Assembly (NCBI GenBank): GCA_027475525.1
Contig: JAMWFC010000130.1
Coordinates: forward strand, 434,001 to 498,000
DNA length: 64,000 nucleotides
Direction: 5' to 3'
DNA from: Macrolepiota albuminosa
Lineage: Eukaryota; Basidiomycota; Agaricomycetes; Agaricales; Agaricaceae
Shown here: positions 9,601 to 21,072 of the stretch, one piece after another
Position numbering within the stretch: the first letter of the stretch is position 1
Layout of the letters: each line of letters opens with the position of its first letter
Made by a program: the position numbers and the translations under genes
The notes under the pieces: model-generated
Databases searched by the model: none
What the model was told of the DNA's origin: nothing
The model's input: only the letters and a program-made list of their open reading frames with translations

Positions 9601-12600
9601 CACAGCGGATCTCTTGCAGTTTGGGGGGGAATAAAATCAGGAAGCACCCACCTAAATTTATCAATTGCCATCGAGGCCAATTCTTGCCACATGGCCACCT
9701 TTTTGTGGGCATATGACTGGAGACCTCTTTTCTTCACTGACATACCACGCTTCGACCAAATATCTGCCTGGTTGAAGAAATACCGAACTGTCCACTCCAT
9801 TTCACTCGTGACAAGCTGACATTCCTCTGTCCATCTGCTGCGTTGTGCTCTAGCACGTAGATAATGAACACGATTAACTGAAGAGATATGTTCACGAACG
9901 GATGTAATGATAACAGAAATGTTAACAAGAGGACTCACATTCAGAAATAGTTGCAGATTTATTTTCTGCATCAGAATTAGAGTGCCATATCCAAGATACC
10001 TTGATCCTTGATGAACCAGGAATGTTGGGATCTCGTATAGCTGTGCTTGCATTCAAATCCACTTTTTGTAGAACCAGATACTTTCTCTGAATGCTGGGGT
10101 CCGATCCCAGTCACAGCAGAGCACTGCGGCATCGTGCATAGGCACGAGCCTTCACCAGGATTGAGGCCTGGATTCTTTGAAGAGATGTGCGAGCTTGAGT
10201 TTTCACATTCTTGCTTGGGGCGACCCAGACAATGTGAGAATATAGGAATGATTTCTCTGCAATGAATTCCCGAAGGGCTTGCAGGAGCCTTTCAATTTGA
10301 ATCAAGCGCAGATTGCGCTCTATCATTGTTAATGGTGAGACATTACCCATGATCATAGATGGGAAGGAGATTTCAAAATCTTCTGGAACAACTACATCCG
10401 TTGGTTCAAGGTTATCCACCGGCGGTACCAGCGGATCCGCTGGTTGTCCATCTTCCGCCATTTCATTGTCGTCAAAGGCTCCGGGAACTTCATCCGGTTC
10501 CAGGGGGGCAGTCCGCCTTCCACCAGCAATGAACCCGCTCCTGTCCTGAGAAGCAGCAAGGACATTGAGTCGAACCCTTAATATTTCTCTTTCCGCCTCG
10601 ACCTTTTGCCGATCATCATTGCTTGCATGCCAATTCAAACGGCGAACCTGGTCCTGAATTGCAATTCTGAGCTTCCAATTAGTGAAATAGTTTGGGCCAT
10701 CAGCAATACACCTTACTGCTGCTCCTCAATGTCAAGGGCAAGTTGAATCCAGAAGGAATGAATATCCGTCGCTGCAACATCCGTTGAGTGGTTTCCACTG
10801 TCTGCTGCCATTCGGTCTTCACTTGCACTATTGAAGGTCATTGTACGAGCTTTCAGAATATCCATTGCTTTACGGTTTCCCTCCTCTCTGAGCCTTTCTG
10901 CCTTAGCTATTCTGGCTTCCCAGCTTGTTAGTAAATCTGTTGATATTCCGACGGATCGCTCAGTGAAATATTGAACGGCTGCATTTCTCATCTCAACAGC
11001 AGTCCTGTACTTTTGACATAGGAATGGAACCATGTCAAGCAGCTTCTTCCAGTTTGAGTCATATATGTGATCATCAAGGATTTCTGCCCGATGTGCCAAG
11101 GTAGCCATACGGGCCATCTGTGAGACTTCATTTAGTGTAGACCAGAGACTTTCAATTATCTCCCCAGCCAAATGACCAGCCCCGGGAATGAAGGACGGGG
11201 CAAAGCGGAAAAAACAATCCTCCTTATGCCCATGGACATGAAGAAGTCCTATTGCAAAGTCCACGAGTAGATTATCTGGCAGGACTTCTCCAGCCTCGGC
11301 AAGCCATTCAGAAAATTTGACACACCACTGGCATGCTATGTCATATACCAGTAGGAGATGCTGAATCCCATCCATGTTGGTCGTCTTAACTGCCCATGTG
11401 ATGGAAAAGTCTGTGTAAACCTGGCCTTCACCACGGGTCAAGTTTGTTACACTATTAGGAGCAAAGCAGCCGTGCCGTGTACATGCCGTTGCAACAATAC
11501 CAGTAATGTCACATGACTTGTTCATCATCAGGGCCTTTTCAATAGCTTTGAATGTGTTTTCACAGGTGGCTCCCTGGACAGCCAGAGGTCTAGCGGATGG
11601 CCAACGGATAGGATTGAATTGATGAGTGGACGGCGGACAGGTAGAGTTAAAGAATGTCACTCACCATTGGCTGTTCCTTTGCACGCTTGAGATAGTGGGT
11701 GAGCTCATCCCTCCTGGCCATCATACCACCGCCTTCTGAATGCCATACATCATGAGCAGGATTAGAATGTCGGACATGATCCGCCTTGAAGTTGCCGTCC
11801 ATCATTAAAGAACGATTGAACTTCCACCAGATGGGATCTTCTTCCCAGTTGGATGGAAGATTGACTCCTGGTTGGGGACAAGTTGGACAGAATATTGCGC
11901 CGAAGCCTGCCCACTTCAACTTCTTCAGCCACCGCCATGAACAAGAAAGTCGTCGTAGCTCGCAGTAAAGGTTATCCACCTCACCAAAAGATGCAATCGG
12001 GAAAGTTATTCTTGCAATTTTCTGCCAGTACTGGTAGGCAGATGCTTTGCACTCTAGATTTGTCAGATGGAAGTCGTCCAGCACAGCCGTTGTAAAATAT
12101 GTTTGTGTCCAATCAAATGTACTGGGGACCAGCTGCGAGCGGATGGTATCCTCCACTAAGACATCCATCCCAGAACACTCACATGAAATGACAGTGATGT
12201 AGTGTACTCCAGTTGTGTGAACAATCCATTGTATTGGATTCTCAAAGCAATCATATCTGTCCATACGGAACCCGTTTGTGGCTGGCCAATCTTCTGGAAT
12301 ATCTTCTATTGGCACATTATTCTCTGGGTCCTGTTGCTCTTCCTCTTCCATGATTTGATCAAGGCTGGCATCCTGAAGTCTGCTCAGGAAATCTGAAGTC
12401 ATGGATGGATGCGCTGCCAGATGTCCCAGATCGCTATCTGCTGATGGAAGTTCAACATCCAGTTGATATTCGAGTTGTAGAAACTCTTGCTCCTGAATGT
12501 CCTTTTTCCGCTCGTGGTCCTCAAGAGCCCTGACCCTGACCTTCCCTTGATGACAGTTTGCATGCAATGAATTGTGTTGGATATAGAAATACCCTCTAGT

Positions 12601-13029
12601 ATCCGACATATTCATTGGTTGGAAATACTTACCATTCCATACTTCAGGTTGGTGAAACGGGTTGGAGTCATGCATGCAATAGAAACATCCGCGACAGAAT
12701 ATTCTTGACCCAACGCAATCACGGCATCGCCATTGTGCAAGGTAATGGTCAGGACAAGCAAGGCAATCAGTAACATCATCCATTGATTCACGACCAAGCA
12801 ATCCATTGAGCAACTGTGGAACATGGTTGATGAAGTCATTAAGATAATCTGCCTGTGTCTATGTATGAACTTGAATAATTTGCTCTCAATAATAGCATAC
12901 ATTCAAATCACCTTTACATGCCTTATGGATATGGGCATTGTATCATCTACATCATCTACCGTTGGATTATTGTCCAAGTGTGCAAAGTTATCATCATCTG
13001 CAAATGCCGCAGGTGGTGCACCAGTTACA
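9600..13029 (-). pseudogene. KDZ-family transposase with one premature TGA
   Basis: Exons (minus): up to 12912, 12852-11665, 11573-10717, 10666-9939 and 9877-9600, joined by GT-AG introns of 59, 91, 50 and 61 nt. N-terminal part: a Cys-rich CxC region (CLACPDHY, CRDCVGSRIFCRGC), then NPFHQPEVWNGKYF. Core: CPTCPQPGVNLP, LMMDGNFKADH (predicted catalytic Asp), TACTRHGCFAP, YDIACQW, HVHGHKEDC, PGAGHLAGEIIESLWS, AHRAEILDDHIYDSNWKK. C-terminal: LRLIQIERLLQALREF and RWTEECQLVTSEMEWTVRYF. These blocks match the KDZ transposase layout. A TGA at 10111-10113 breaks the frame before the conserved KVSWIWH block. The first exon start is not resolvable because a 77-bp duplication (13034-13187) falls there. 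Confidence 0.85.
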
Positions 13030-13033
13030 ATGG

Positions 13034-13187
13034 GAGCGGGACCCAGTGGTAGCCGTTGTGTTATGAGGACTGGCAACCCTCATGTGTTCTGAGTGAGTTG
13101 TGTCCTTTCCGAGCGGGACCCAGTGGTAGCCGTTGTGTTATGAGGACTGGCAACCCTCATGTGTTCTGAGTGAGTTGTGTCCTTTCC
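13034..13187. repeat. 77-bp tandem duplication (5)
   Basis: GAGCGGGACCCAGTGG at 13034 repeats at 13111; obscures the first exon of the KDZ transposase. Confidence 0.95.
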
Positions 13188-13509
13188 TCAGCAAATGGGA
13201 TGAGGTCCCTTTGTCTGATGACTGTTGTTTTTGGTTGCTTGCGTTTCTTTAGAGAGTTCAGGTTCATGATCAAAATATCTATGGCCAGGACCTAGCCATT
13301 GTATGGGATATCTAATGAGACCGCTCATTGATATTGGCAATATGCCCCAATTTGGACAGGCTGGATACCAGCGGACAGCGGACCCTATCTGTCGAAGACA
13401 AACAGAATCTGTTTGTCATCAACGGACACTGAACAGAAAATCTATATTTTATCATGTGATCCTTTGGTTGAGAACTGTGTGGTTGCAGAAAATTATATTG
13501 TCTACAAAC

Positions 13510-15810
13510 ATGTCTGCCCTCCTGCAACCGCCTGAACCAATATTTTCACCAAAGAAAAGACGAGTGGAACTGATATTTACAGCGGAAAAAAGATCTATCT
13601 TTGAACCATACAAGGAACTCTACTGCTCCTCAACTACTCCTCAAGCTCGGACTGCTATCTTGAAGGATAAAATCCTAACGGATATCTTCAACTACTGGGC
13701 CACTAAGGGGACAGAGCCAAAGATAGGGGAAGAGTGGGCAGAGAGAATCAAAGTAGGTACAGCAACTCATTGCAAAGAACTAGACATCATTTGCTTGAAT
13801 AGAAGGTTGTCCAGTATATCAAGAATTGCTGGCGCCCTTATTACCAGCATAAAGATCCAAAGGTGCTTCTGAAAACTTCACTGCGAGATGTTGTCCGGCA
13901 GACAATGGCAAAGGAAATAAACGAGGAGATCCAGAACTTGTTGAGGGGTAAGGATCACAACGTCTCGGGATTGGATGCATTTGCACAATATAATGTGGCG
14001 AGGAGATCCAGAACTTGTTGAGGGGTAAGGATCACAACGTCTCGGGATTGGATGCATTTGCACAATATAATGTGGCTGTCAAAAATGTTATGCATCAACT
14101 CACACCGCAGGAGGAAAGTCATTTACGGAAGATGGCGGCAGAATGGAGTGAAAAAGGAAATCCGCCAGAAATTCAGCACAAGTTGGTACTCCTTCCGTCC
14201 CCCATCCGTCCTCTATTCGTTGTACATCCGTCCGCTTGATTCCGCTTTCTAATCATTGTCTCTCCAGGAAGGCCCAAAAGCACGGTTTGAAGCGTGTGGA
14301 CAATGCAGATGTGCTTCGATTTAGAGAGATGAGCATGTTGAGTTGGACTGTTGTTGGTTGGTATGCAGATGAAGACATAACTATTAGAATGTATGTGGTG
14401 CCATCATTCTTTAAACAATTTTGACACCAATTATAGTCATGACAATATGTCATACTTGATCCATGCTAACCGACCTACCTTTCAAGACTCCTTTCCTGAC
14501 CTTGTTAGTGACCTCAATAAGAAGATGATGGATTACATGTCTGCTCTTCTTGGTAGAGACATGCCGTCCAACATGCAATCACCCCATGATTTGACTCCTC
14601 CTATCCTTACATGCCATGACCTCATCCTTGATCTGGATAGGGATGGATTCCCAATATTACCAGCAGATCCAGGACCAAATATATTTCAAACTCGGGCAGA
14701 ATTGGAAATGCTTGTCCAGGACTATCTAAATACTCATTACAGTGAATCCTAGTTTTCTCCACCTTTGCTCATCATCTGATCACTCCATCAGAAATTGCGT
14801 CTGGTTACCGGTATGAATCTGCTCCTTACAAGGCAGTGAGGACCAATGATCAGCAATTCATACATTCAAGGTATCTTCCAGAGGGTCTGATATTCCAAGA
14901 TCCTCATAATCTTGGTCAGCCTGAGCTATTGCATCTGCTGAACTTCTGGAGAGACCGTCAAGGACAGTATGGATCCGGTGACACCTTCCGCTGGACAGTT
15001 TATCTCAACCATCACAAGCAGCCAGTAGCTGCTGAGTACGGCACCTGAGCTGATTGTGAAAAAAATGCAGCAGCAGCAGCAGCACGTAAGGCTACACGCA
15101 AAAATAGAGGGAAAAATTGGAAACAGAGGCCAACACCATCAGCGGTAGTTGATGGCAACAGTAGGACCATTGCTAATGATGGAGCCGCTGATGGCGGATC
15201 CGCTTTAGTCACCGGATCTGCAGCCAACTTGGAGTGGCAACGGGGGCCTACACTTCCCCTGTCACCTAGCATACCACACACACCACTGCCTGACTTACAG
15301 GAGGAACCTCCTGTCTTGCGCTCACCGCACACTCCCCAGCCTCAGTGCCACAACAGATCCATGGTTCACAACAAATCCTGACCAAATGTATCAGCTTCCA
15401 CTCACGACGAGTCTGCTCTCGACGAATCTATTCATGACAGATGTGTTGATGATACAGCAGTGGTAGATGCCACTACCATCCACCTCTTACAACAAAGAGG
15501 ATGGAGCCATCCAGACCCTCCAATTAATGGTCCTAGTAATGGTTCCCCTAGATATAGAGTGTCAAGAAGGGTGCTCAACATTCTTCAAGATGAGGACAAT
15601 GACCAATTTGAAGGTGAGGGAAGGCCAGCATTACAAAACCAAAAGAAGCGCAAGGCATTGCCTAACCAATTGTCAACAAATTCCAAGCGACCCCACAAGT
15701 CTCAAGCACAAATGCTACAGGAAGATGCAGCTCAATACATTGATGTGTCTACACCAGCCAAAAGGAGTAGCAGCTGCACTAAGGTCATTCGACCAGTCCG
15801 CTGTCATTGA
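13510..15810 (+). pseudogene. KDZ passenger protein C, conserved-type companion gene with stops and an artefactual frameshift
   Basis: Exons 13510-13752, 13807-14181, 14268-14390, 14437-14741 and from 14792, with GT-AG introns of 46-86 nt. The protein opens MSALLQPPEPIFSPKKRR, continues with a helical segment (VVQYIKNCWRPYYQHKDP, NVMHQLTPQEESHLRKMA), then a block with YLIHANRPTFQDSFPD, and a C-terminal KYLP-like block (RYLPEGLIFQDPHN, LLNFWRDRQGQY). From memory, such proteins are common hypotheticals near KDZ transposases in Agaricomycetes; no function is known to me. The second exon contains a 77-bp tandem duplication (13922-14075) that shifts the frame. Two in-frame TGAs (15046-15048, 15379-15381) interrupt an otherwise open frame to 15810, including a poly-Ala stretch. 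If the first TGA is the true end, the protein stops at 15048. Divergent from the transposase. Confidence 0.65.
13922..14075. repeat. 77-bp tandem duplication (6)
   Basis: CGAGGAGATCCAG at 13922 repeats at 13999; shifts the frame in passenger gene C. Confidence 0.95.
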
Positions 15811-15936
15811 TGTGGGGAAGGGGGAAATGTTACATTACATTTTTGTAAACTATAGTATTACAAAAATGTAGCAATGTCTGTTATAGCAAAAAAAAAGCAA
15901 TGCAATAATAAGCCGTCCATCTTAAACCGTCCATCT

Positions 15937-17916
15937 TCACTTGTCTTCTGTTGCCTTCTGTCTCTCAGTAAGCCGACTGGATGATTGGGTCCGTTGCATT
16001 GGCGGCTGACTACTTTGGAAGCTGCTGCGAGCCCGTCCCCTTGGGCCAGGGAGAGGGTCCTCGGCAGGGACTGGTGGAGGGACGGAAGATGGTTGAGGGG
16101 GTGACAGAGATGTTTGTGTGGAAGACGTCCCTGAGGATGTTTGTTGAAGCGGGGATGGAGCGACGGTGAGAGCAGATAAGTCAGCGGCGTGATGGGAATT
16201 GGTCAGTGGCGAGGGCAAAGGTGTCACCAGTAGGAACGGATATGTCAGCAGTGGCAGGGGATTGGTCAGCGATGGGGTCAGGAGTGGTTTGTTCCTCTTC
16301 AACGATGGGTCCAAGTCCACTGTGCCCTGTTGGATGCACTGCCACATCATCCTGAGCTGACGGACTGGAGGGACAGGTAGAGATGTGAAGTTGATTCTGC
16401 AAAGTGTCAACCACACCCCAAATATTGTGGATCTGCTCTTCCGTCTGATGGATCCGTCCGGCGTGGTCTTCAAGTGTCTCACCCGCAAGAGAAACATTCA
16501 TTTGCAGAGTTTCTATGCGGCCACCGAGCGTGTCGACCTGAGTCTGGTAGTGACGGAAGAAGTCCTCAATACGTGGTAACCAGCTCGCCTCAGCCGTGAC
16601 AAACCCGTCCCGCACCTGCTCCCCAACATTCCGCAATGCTTCCTGGAACCCATTCTCCATCCTGTCCAAACAGCTCTCCACCCCTGCCATTACACCAGCC
16701 ACAATGTCCTCACTGTGACTAGACTCCATTGCCCGCTCCTTGCCCTTTCCCTTGACCGGAAGAGGGTCCACTGGGCGGTTGGAGGTCGACGGTTGGGATG
16801 GACGGACGGACGGTTTTGATGGTCCCGTGATTGGACTGGTTGGTTCATCTGCTAACTATTGGTTAGCTATTTGAGCAGGAAAAGAGTTTCATACTGTCAT
16901 CACTCTCAATAATCATCACTGACTTCTTTCTCAGTGGTTTTTTCCCCTTTTCCTTGTTGCTGGGCTTGACGGTTTTCTTGACAATCGTCAGGCTGCATGT
17001 TCGTTTGCAAATGAGCCGGCAGGGATTGCATGCGGTGCTGCCCTTTGTCCTGACACACTGTAGCCGCTTACTTGCGCAATATTGGCAAGGGGAGTTGATG
17101 TGCTGACCCTCGCAACGAGGTGCTGTCCTCAGATACCTGCCCAACAGCATCCCTCCAGTAATTTCCCCCTTCGGTATCCTGCCCTCTTGTTCTTCCTCTT
17201 CCTCTTCCTCTTCATCCTCATCCTCATCCTCATCCTCCTGCTCCTTCTGTCGATGATAGGTACCAGGAGGAGGTTGACCAATATAGGTCATCCGTTTTAG
17301 CTTCTTGGGATTTGGCAACGGACCAGACAAATCTCCTGCCGCTGGAGGACTTGGTCATTTTCTCTTCTTCGGAATCGGTGACGGACCAGATGAATCTCCT
17401 GCTGCCGGCCTATGACTTATCCAGTCTTCTTGTGCCGGTGCCATCGACGGACCAGCCTCGGTCGACGGATCAGGTTATTCTTTGCCCCCACTTGGTTCTT
17501 CCCCCCTTCCACTTCTCTGGGTCCATTTCTTTGCAGCGTCCTTCAACCACCTAGTCATATCCTCATCAGAAAGCTTGCTCTGGAGTAGCGGGATAACTTT
17601 GTTGATGAAACTTCTCCTGGCATCAAGGAGGAGTTTCTTGTCATCCTTGACATCCCTAACCTTGAACCACATGTCAAGTTGATGAAACTTCTCCTGGCAT
17701 CAAGGAGGAGTTTCTTGTCATCCTTGACATCCCTAACCTTGAACCACATGTCAATCTACAGGATGACTATTAGTGCATGTCTATTAGGCAGGAGTGCTTG
17801 TATCTTACCAGGTCCTTCTGCTGTGCTTTGAGTTGTCGCAGGTCTCCTCTGAGAGCAAGGTATAATACTCGAATATCCGTGTCAACGACCCATTGGTGGA
17901 GTTCTTCGTTAGACAT
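15937..17916 (-). pseudogene. KDZ passenger protein D: helical N-terminus, acidic linker, Cys cluster, coiled coil
   Basis: Starts at the ATG at 17916 (MSNEELHQWVVDTDIRVLY). The first intron is 17756-17808, then a basic helical segment (DMTRWLKDAAKKW). A linker with two related SGP-x-PIPKK / SGPLPNPKK repeats leads to a run of Glu/Asp, then an eight-Cys cluster (CEGQHINSPCQYC, CVRTKGSTACNPCRLICKRTC), a basic patch, a GT-AG intron near 16870, and a coiled-coil region (VDTLGGRIETLQMNV, HQTEEQIHNIW). The tail is Ser/Pro-rich and ends at 15937. The Cys pattern suggests zinc binding, and the coiled coil suggests oligomerisation. Two in-frame stops, TAA 17475-17477 and TGA 17355-17357, interrupt one continuous frame. 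A 77-bp duplication (17601-17754) also lies in the N-terminal exon. Family not recognised. Confidence 0.65.
17601..17754. repeat. 77-bp tandem duplication (7)
   Basis: GTTGATGAAACTTC at 17601 repeats at 17678, in passenger gene D just after its first intron. Confidence 0.95.
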
Positions 17917-18112
17917 GGCAGATGGAGGATTAAAGAAACGGACGAGAACTTTACATGAAGCAAGTTCTGAAAATAGATATCATGTGACCCTGTTTAAATT
18001 ACAAAAGAAGTTTGATTTATTGCTTGACAAAATCTTACTTTGTTTATCTTACAGTTTAGTAAATAACAATTAGCTAAGCAGGTCAAAAATTGCAAACGTC
18101 TTAATGTTTATT

Positions 18113-18191
18113 GCACTAAGCAGGAGTTGAACCCACCTACTGCAACACACAATGAACACCAATGGATAATATTCCACTAGACCATCAATGC
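18113..18191 (-). repeat. tRNA-like module, best-folding copy
   Basis: Read on the minus strand it has a potential 7-bp acceptor stem GCATTGA/TTAGTGC (two wobble pairs), A-box TGGTCTAGTGG, and a T-arm GTGGG-TTCAACT-CCTGC. The anticodon region is enlarged (intron-like). It is not a canonical tRNA gene. Confidence 0.5.
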
Positions 18192-18324
18192 TTACTGTAC
18201 ACTGCTATAGTCTAAATAGATATCATGTCACTCTGTTTAAATTAGGACCTTACTTTGTTTATTATACTGTGTAGTAAATAACAATTAGCTAAGCAGGTCA
18301 AAAATTGCAAACGTTTTAATGTTT

Positions 18325-18478
18325 ATTGCACCAAGCAGGAGTCGAACCCACCTACTGCAACACACAATGAAGACCAATGGATAATATTCCACTAGATTAT
18401 CATTGCACCAAGCAGGAGTCGAACCCACCTACTGCAACACACAATGAAGACCAATGGATAATATTCCACTAGATTATT
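18325..18478. repeat. 77-bp tandem duplication (8)
   Basis: ATTGCACCAAGCAGG at 18325 repeats at 18402, across a tRNA-like module. Confidence 0.93.
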
Positions 18479-18483
18479 GATGC
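18328..18483 (-). repeat. tRNA-like module, duplicated by the 77-bp artefact
   Basis: Same module as 18113-18191, with the B-box GGTTCGACTCC. It appears almost twice because of the 77-bp tandem duplication at 18325-18478. Confidence 0.45.
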
Positions 18484-18618
18484 TTACTGTACACTGCTAT
18501 AGTCTAAATAGATATCATGTCACTATGTTTAAATTAGGACCTTACTTTGTTTATCATACTGTGTAGTAAATAACAATTAGCTAAGCAGGTCAAAAATTCT
18601 AAACAGTTTGACGTAAAT

Positions 18619-18697
18619 GCACTAGTAGGAATCGAACCCGTCTACTGCAAGACATAATAAAGACCAATAGATAATATTCCACTAGACCACCAATGCT
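18619..18697 (-). repeat. tRNA-like module
   Basis: Minus-strand A-box TGGTCTAGTGG and B-box GGTTCGATTCC in an otherwise AT-rich spacer. Confidence 0.45.
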
Positions 18698-18777
18698 TAC
18701 TTTATATTGCTATAATGTAAATAAACATCAGTCTATTCTTCTGTGTGTGGTCAAAAATATTTGAGTTCGATCTCAAT

Positions 18778-18855
18778 GCACTAGAGGGAGTCGAACCCAC
18801 CTAATGCAAGATACAAGGAATACCAATGGGAAATATTCCACTACACCACAGATGC
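18778..18855 (-). repeat. tRNA-like module
   Basis: Minus-strand A-box TGGTGTAGTGG and B-box GGTTCGACTCC; about 160 bp from the previous module. Confidence 0.45.
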
Positions 18856-19072
18856 TTCATGTATAATGCTATGGTGTAAATCAATATCAGTCTAATATTC
18901 CGCTACAAACCATGGTTTTCCTCTTTCCTGTATACTTCTATGGTGTAAATAAATATCAGTCTAATATTGTCAATTCAATACAGATGCACCAGTTGCAGTA
19001 AAATCTCTATCCGTTCAAATTCTGTATAGGTCCGTTTGTGCACTACATGAACACCGTCCTGACTTGTAGCAA

Positions 19073-19153
19073 GTGCCTGTGGTACAATGGAATATTCATC
19101 AATTGATATTTCATATTGTGCACAAGAAGTGGGTTCGACTCCCACTAGTTCAC
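19073..19153 (+). repeat. tRNA-like module (right TIR inner edge)
   Basis: TGGTACAATGG (A-box) and GGTTCGACTCC (B-box) with GTGCACAAGAAGTGGG between. Partner of 5558-5637. Confidence 0.5.
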
Positions 19154-19529
19154 ATTATATAATAGCAGCAGGCCGCTGACGTCCGCTAGCATCATGAATT
19201 TGATCCGTTGAAAACTCCAGAGATTTCTGCAGTGGCATAAGATAGACGAGTTCGCGCATGTGGTCATTCCAGTGCTCATGACCAGTTGATAATACATTGT
19301 GGCAGGCTACCTTTGTGCTGGTCTTTGTAAAAAAGATAGTCAGCCCTAGTATATCGTCACTTGTCATGTGAACTGGAATGATCTCATGCATCAACTCCTC
19401 CATCCTATCCCGCTTCAGTAATTGCTAGAGTTTTAGTCAGATCCACTACCACAGGCGCATATTACAGGTCAGTACAATGTATATGTAGAGCAAAAATGCA
19501 CCCATATAAAAACACAGCATTAGTCCCTG

Positions 19530-19683
19530 TTAAGGTGAAGTAGGAGTAGAACCCACCATTGTACACAATATTGAATATCAATAAATGAATATTCCACTGA
19601 ACCACTTTAAGGTGAAGTAGGAGTAGAACCCACCATTGTACACAATATTGAATATCAATAAATGAATATTCCACTGAACCACT
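19530..19683. repeat. 77-bp tandem duplication (9)
   Basis: TTAAGGTGAAGTAGG at 19530 repeats at 19607; the left TIR has a single copy. Confidence 0.93.
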
Positions 19684-19690
19684 GGGACTG
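19533..19690 (-). repeat. tRNA-like module, duplicated by the 77-bp artefact
   Basis: Minus-strand AGTGGTTCAGTGG and GGGTTCTACTCC. Inverted partner of 5167-5245, present twice because of the 77-bp duplication at 19530. Confidence 0.45.
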
Positions 19691-20389
19691 GTTGCACCGC
19701 TGATATCAGCTGGCTCACATGCCGACGTCAGCTACTGTCCGCTACCGTCCGCTGGCATGCTAGCGGACAGCAGACACTCATGCACCCTCTTCCGCTCTTC
19801 CTCCTCTTTCTCCCCAGTGCCATTCTCTCCACTACCCACATTACCTCACACGCCACCCCCGTCCACCACATGCACCCCGCTTCCCTCCTCCCCCCTGACC
19901 TGACGTCCGACGTCTGCTACGTCTGCTGGGGTACCAGCGGACACCCACACTCCTTCCCTTCCCCCTTTCCCCTCTTTCTCCCCACCCCCCACACTCTCTG
20001 AGATGCCATCCTATGTGGCAGACACCCACGCACCCCGTTTCCTTCTCTCCCACCCTGATACCGGATGATGCCAGGGGTTGCCGACAGATTCCCGTGGATG
20101 CCGACAGATACCAGCAGATATTTGGCGGATGCTGACAGATGCACGATGGATGCCAACGGATGCCGACAGATGCCAGCGGGTCATGATGGCTGCCGACGAA
20201 CTCTGACGGATGCCAGCTGATGGCCAGCTGATGGCTGCTGATGCCAACGCCCCTTTCAGGCCATGAAAACTCTTTTGGGAGGTATGCCACCCCCCTTCCA
20301 CCTCAAAAAATCCATACGGGAACCTGCGGAAACGTAGGTGGGTGTCCATTCATTGTGTTATCCGACCTTTGAATCTATCTGTTAGTAAC

Positions 20390-20471
20390 GGACCTGTGGT
20401 GCAACGGTTAAATGTGCGTTCCGTTGCTGGAGGGTTTTCCAAGGGCCAGGGGTTCAATTCCCCCCCACAGA
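20390..20471 (+). repeat. tRNA-like module (right TIR)
   Basis: Inverted partner of 4323-4404: A-box TGGTGCAACGG and B-box GGTTCAATTCC, in tRNA order and spacing with a long central insert. Confidence 0.5.
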
Positions 20472-21072
20472 CATACGGCGGACAAGACAAAGTTACCTTT
20501 TTCCTTGGTCCAACCAGACTTCATGGACCTGCGTAGGCCTCTGTGGATGTCCACTGGTGCCCTGCGCAGGCCTGGGAGGGCCCATGTAGGTTTGAGTCCG
20601 TCGACATACGTCTGCATGGATGTCCGCTGGTGGCTTGCGTAGGCCTGCATAGATTTGCAGGGCCCTTTCGTGGACGTATGCTGGCATTGGGGGTGGGAAA
20701 AGGATGGAAGGGGAGACACGCAGCCTTGAGTTATTGCGGGGAGGAATGGAGAGGGGAGGGAAGTGGGGAACTTCGAGGAGGGTTTATTCATGCCATAAAG
20801 TCCGCCAATGGAGGAGGTTTTCACTCGTGTGCTGATGCCCACCGGCGGCTGCTGACACACATTGACGTCCGCTAGTGTCCGCTGGCATCTGCCGGGCCTG
20901 CATGCGCATGTGTGTGCCCGCCTTTTATCGATCCACTGGACCGTGTCATACAGCACATTGTGACACGTCCGCGGCTCTGTATTCTACAGCACTGTGGGGA
21001 CTGCTCTGCTCCAGTGTAACGGACTCTGCTGGACACGTATGGTACAGCACAAAGCAGGCTCCCATACAACGT

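Larger units (their letters stand above)
17917..19044. other. AT-rich spacer of the KDZ element with tRNA-like modules
   Basis: No protein-coding signal. A roughly 180-bp AT-rich unit containing a minus-strand tRNA-like module and AATAACAATTAGCTAAGCAG repeats four to five times in degenerate form, followed by the right TIR. Confidence 0.6.
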
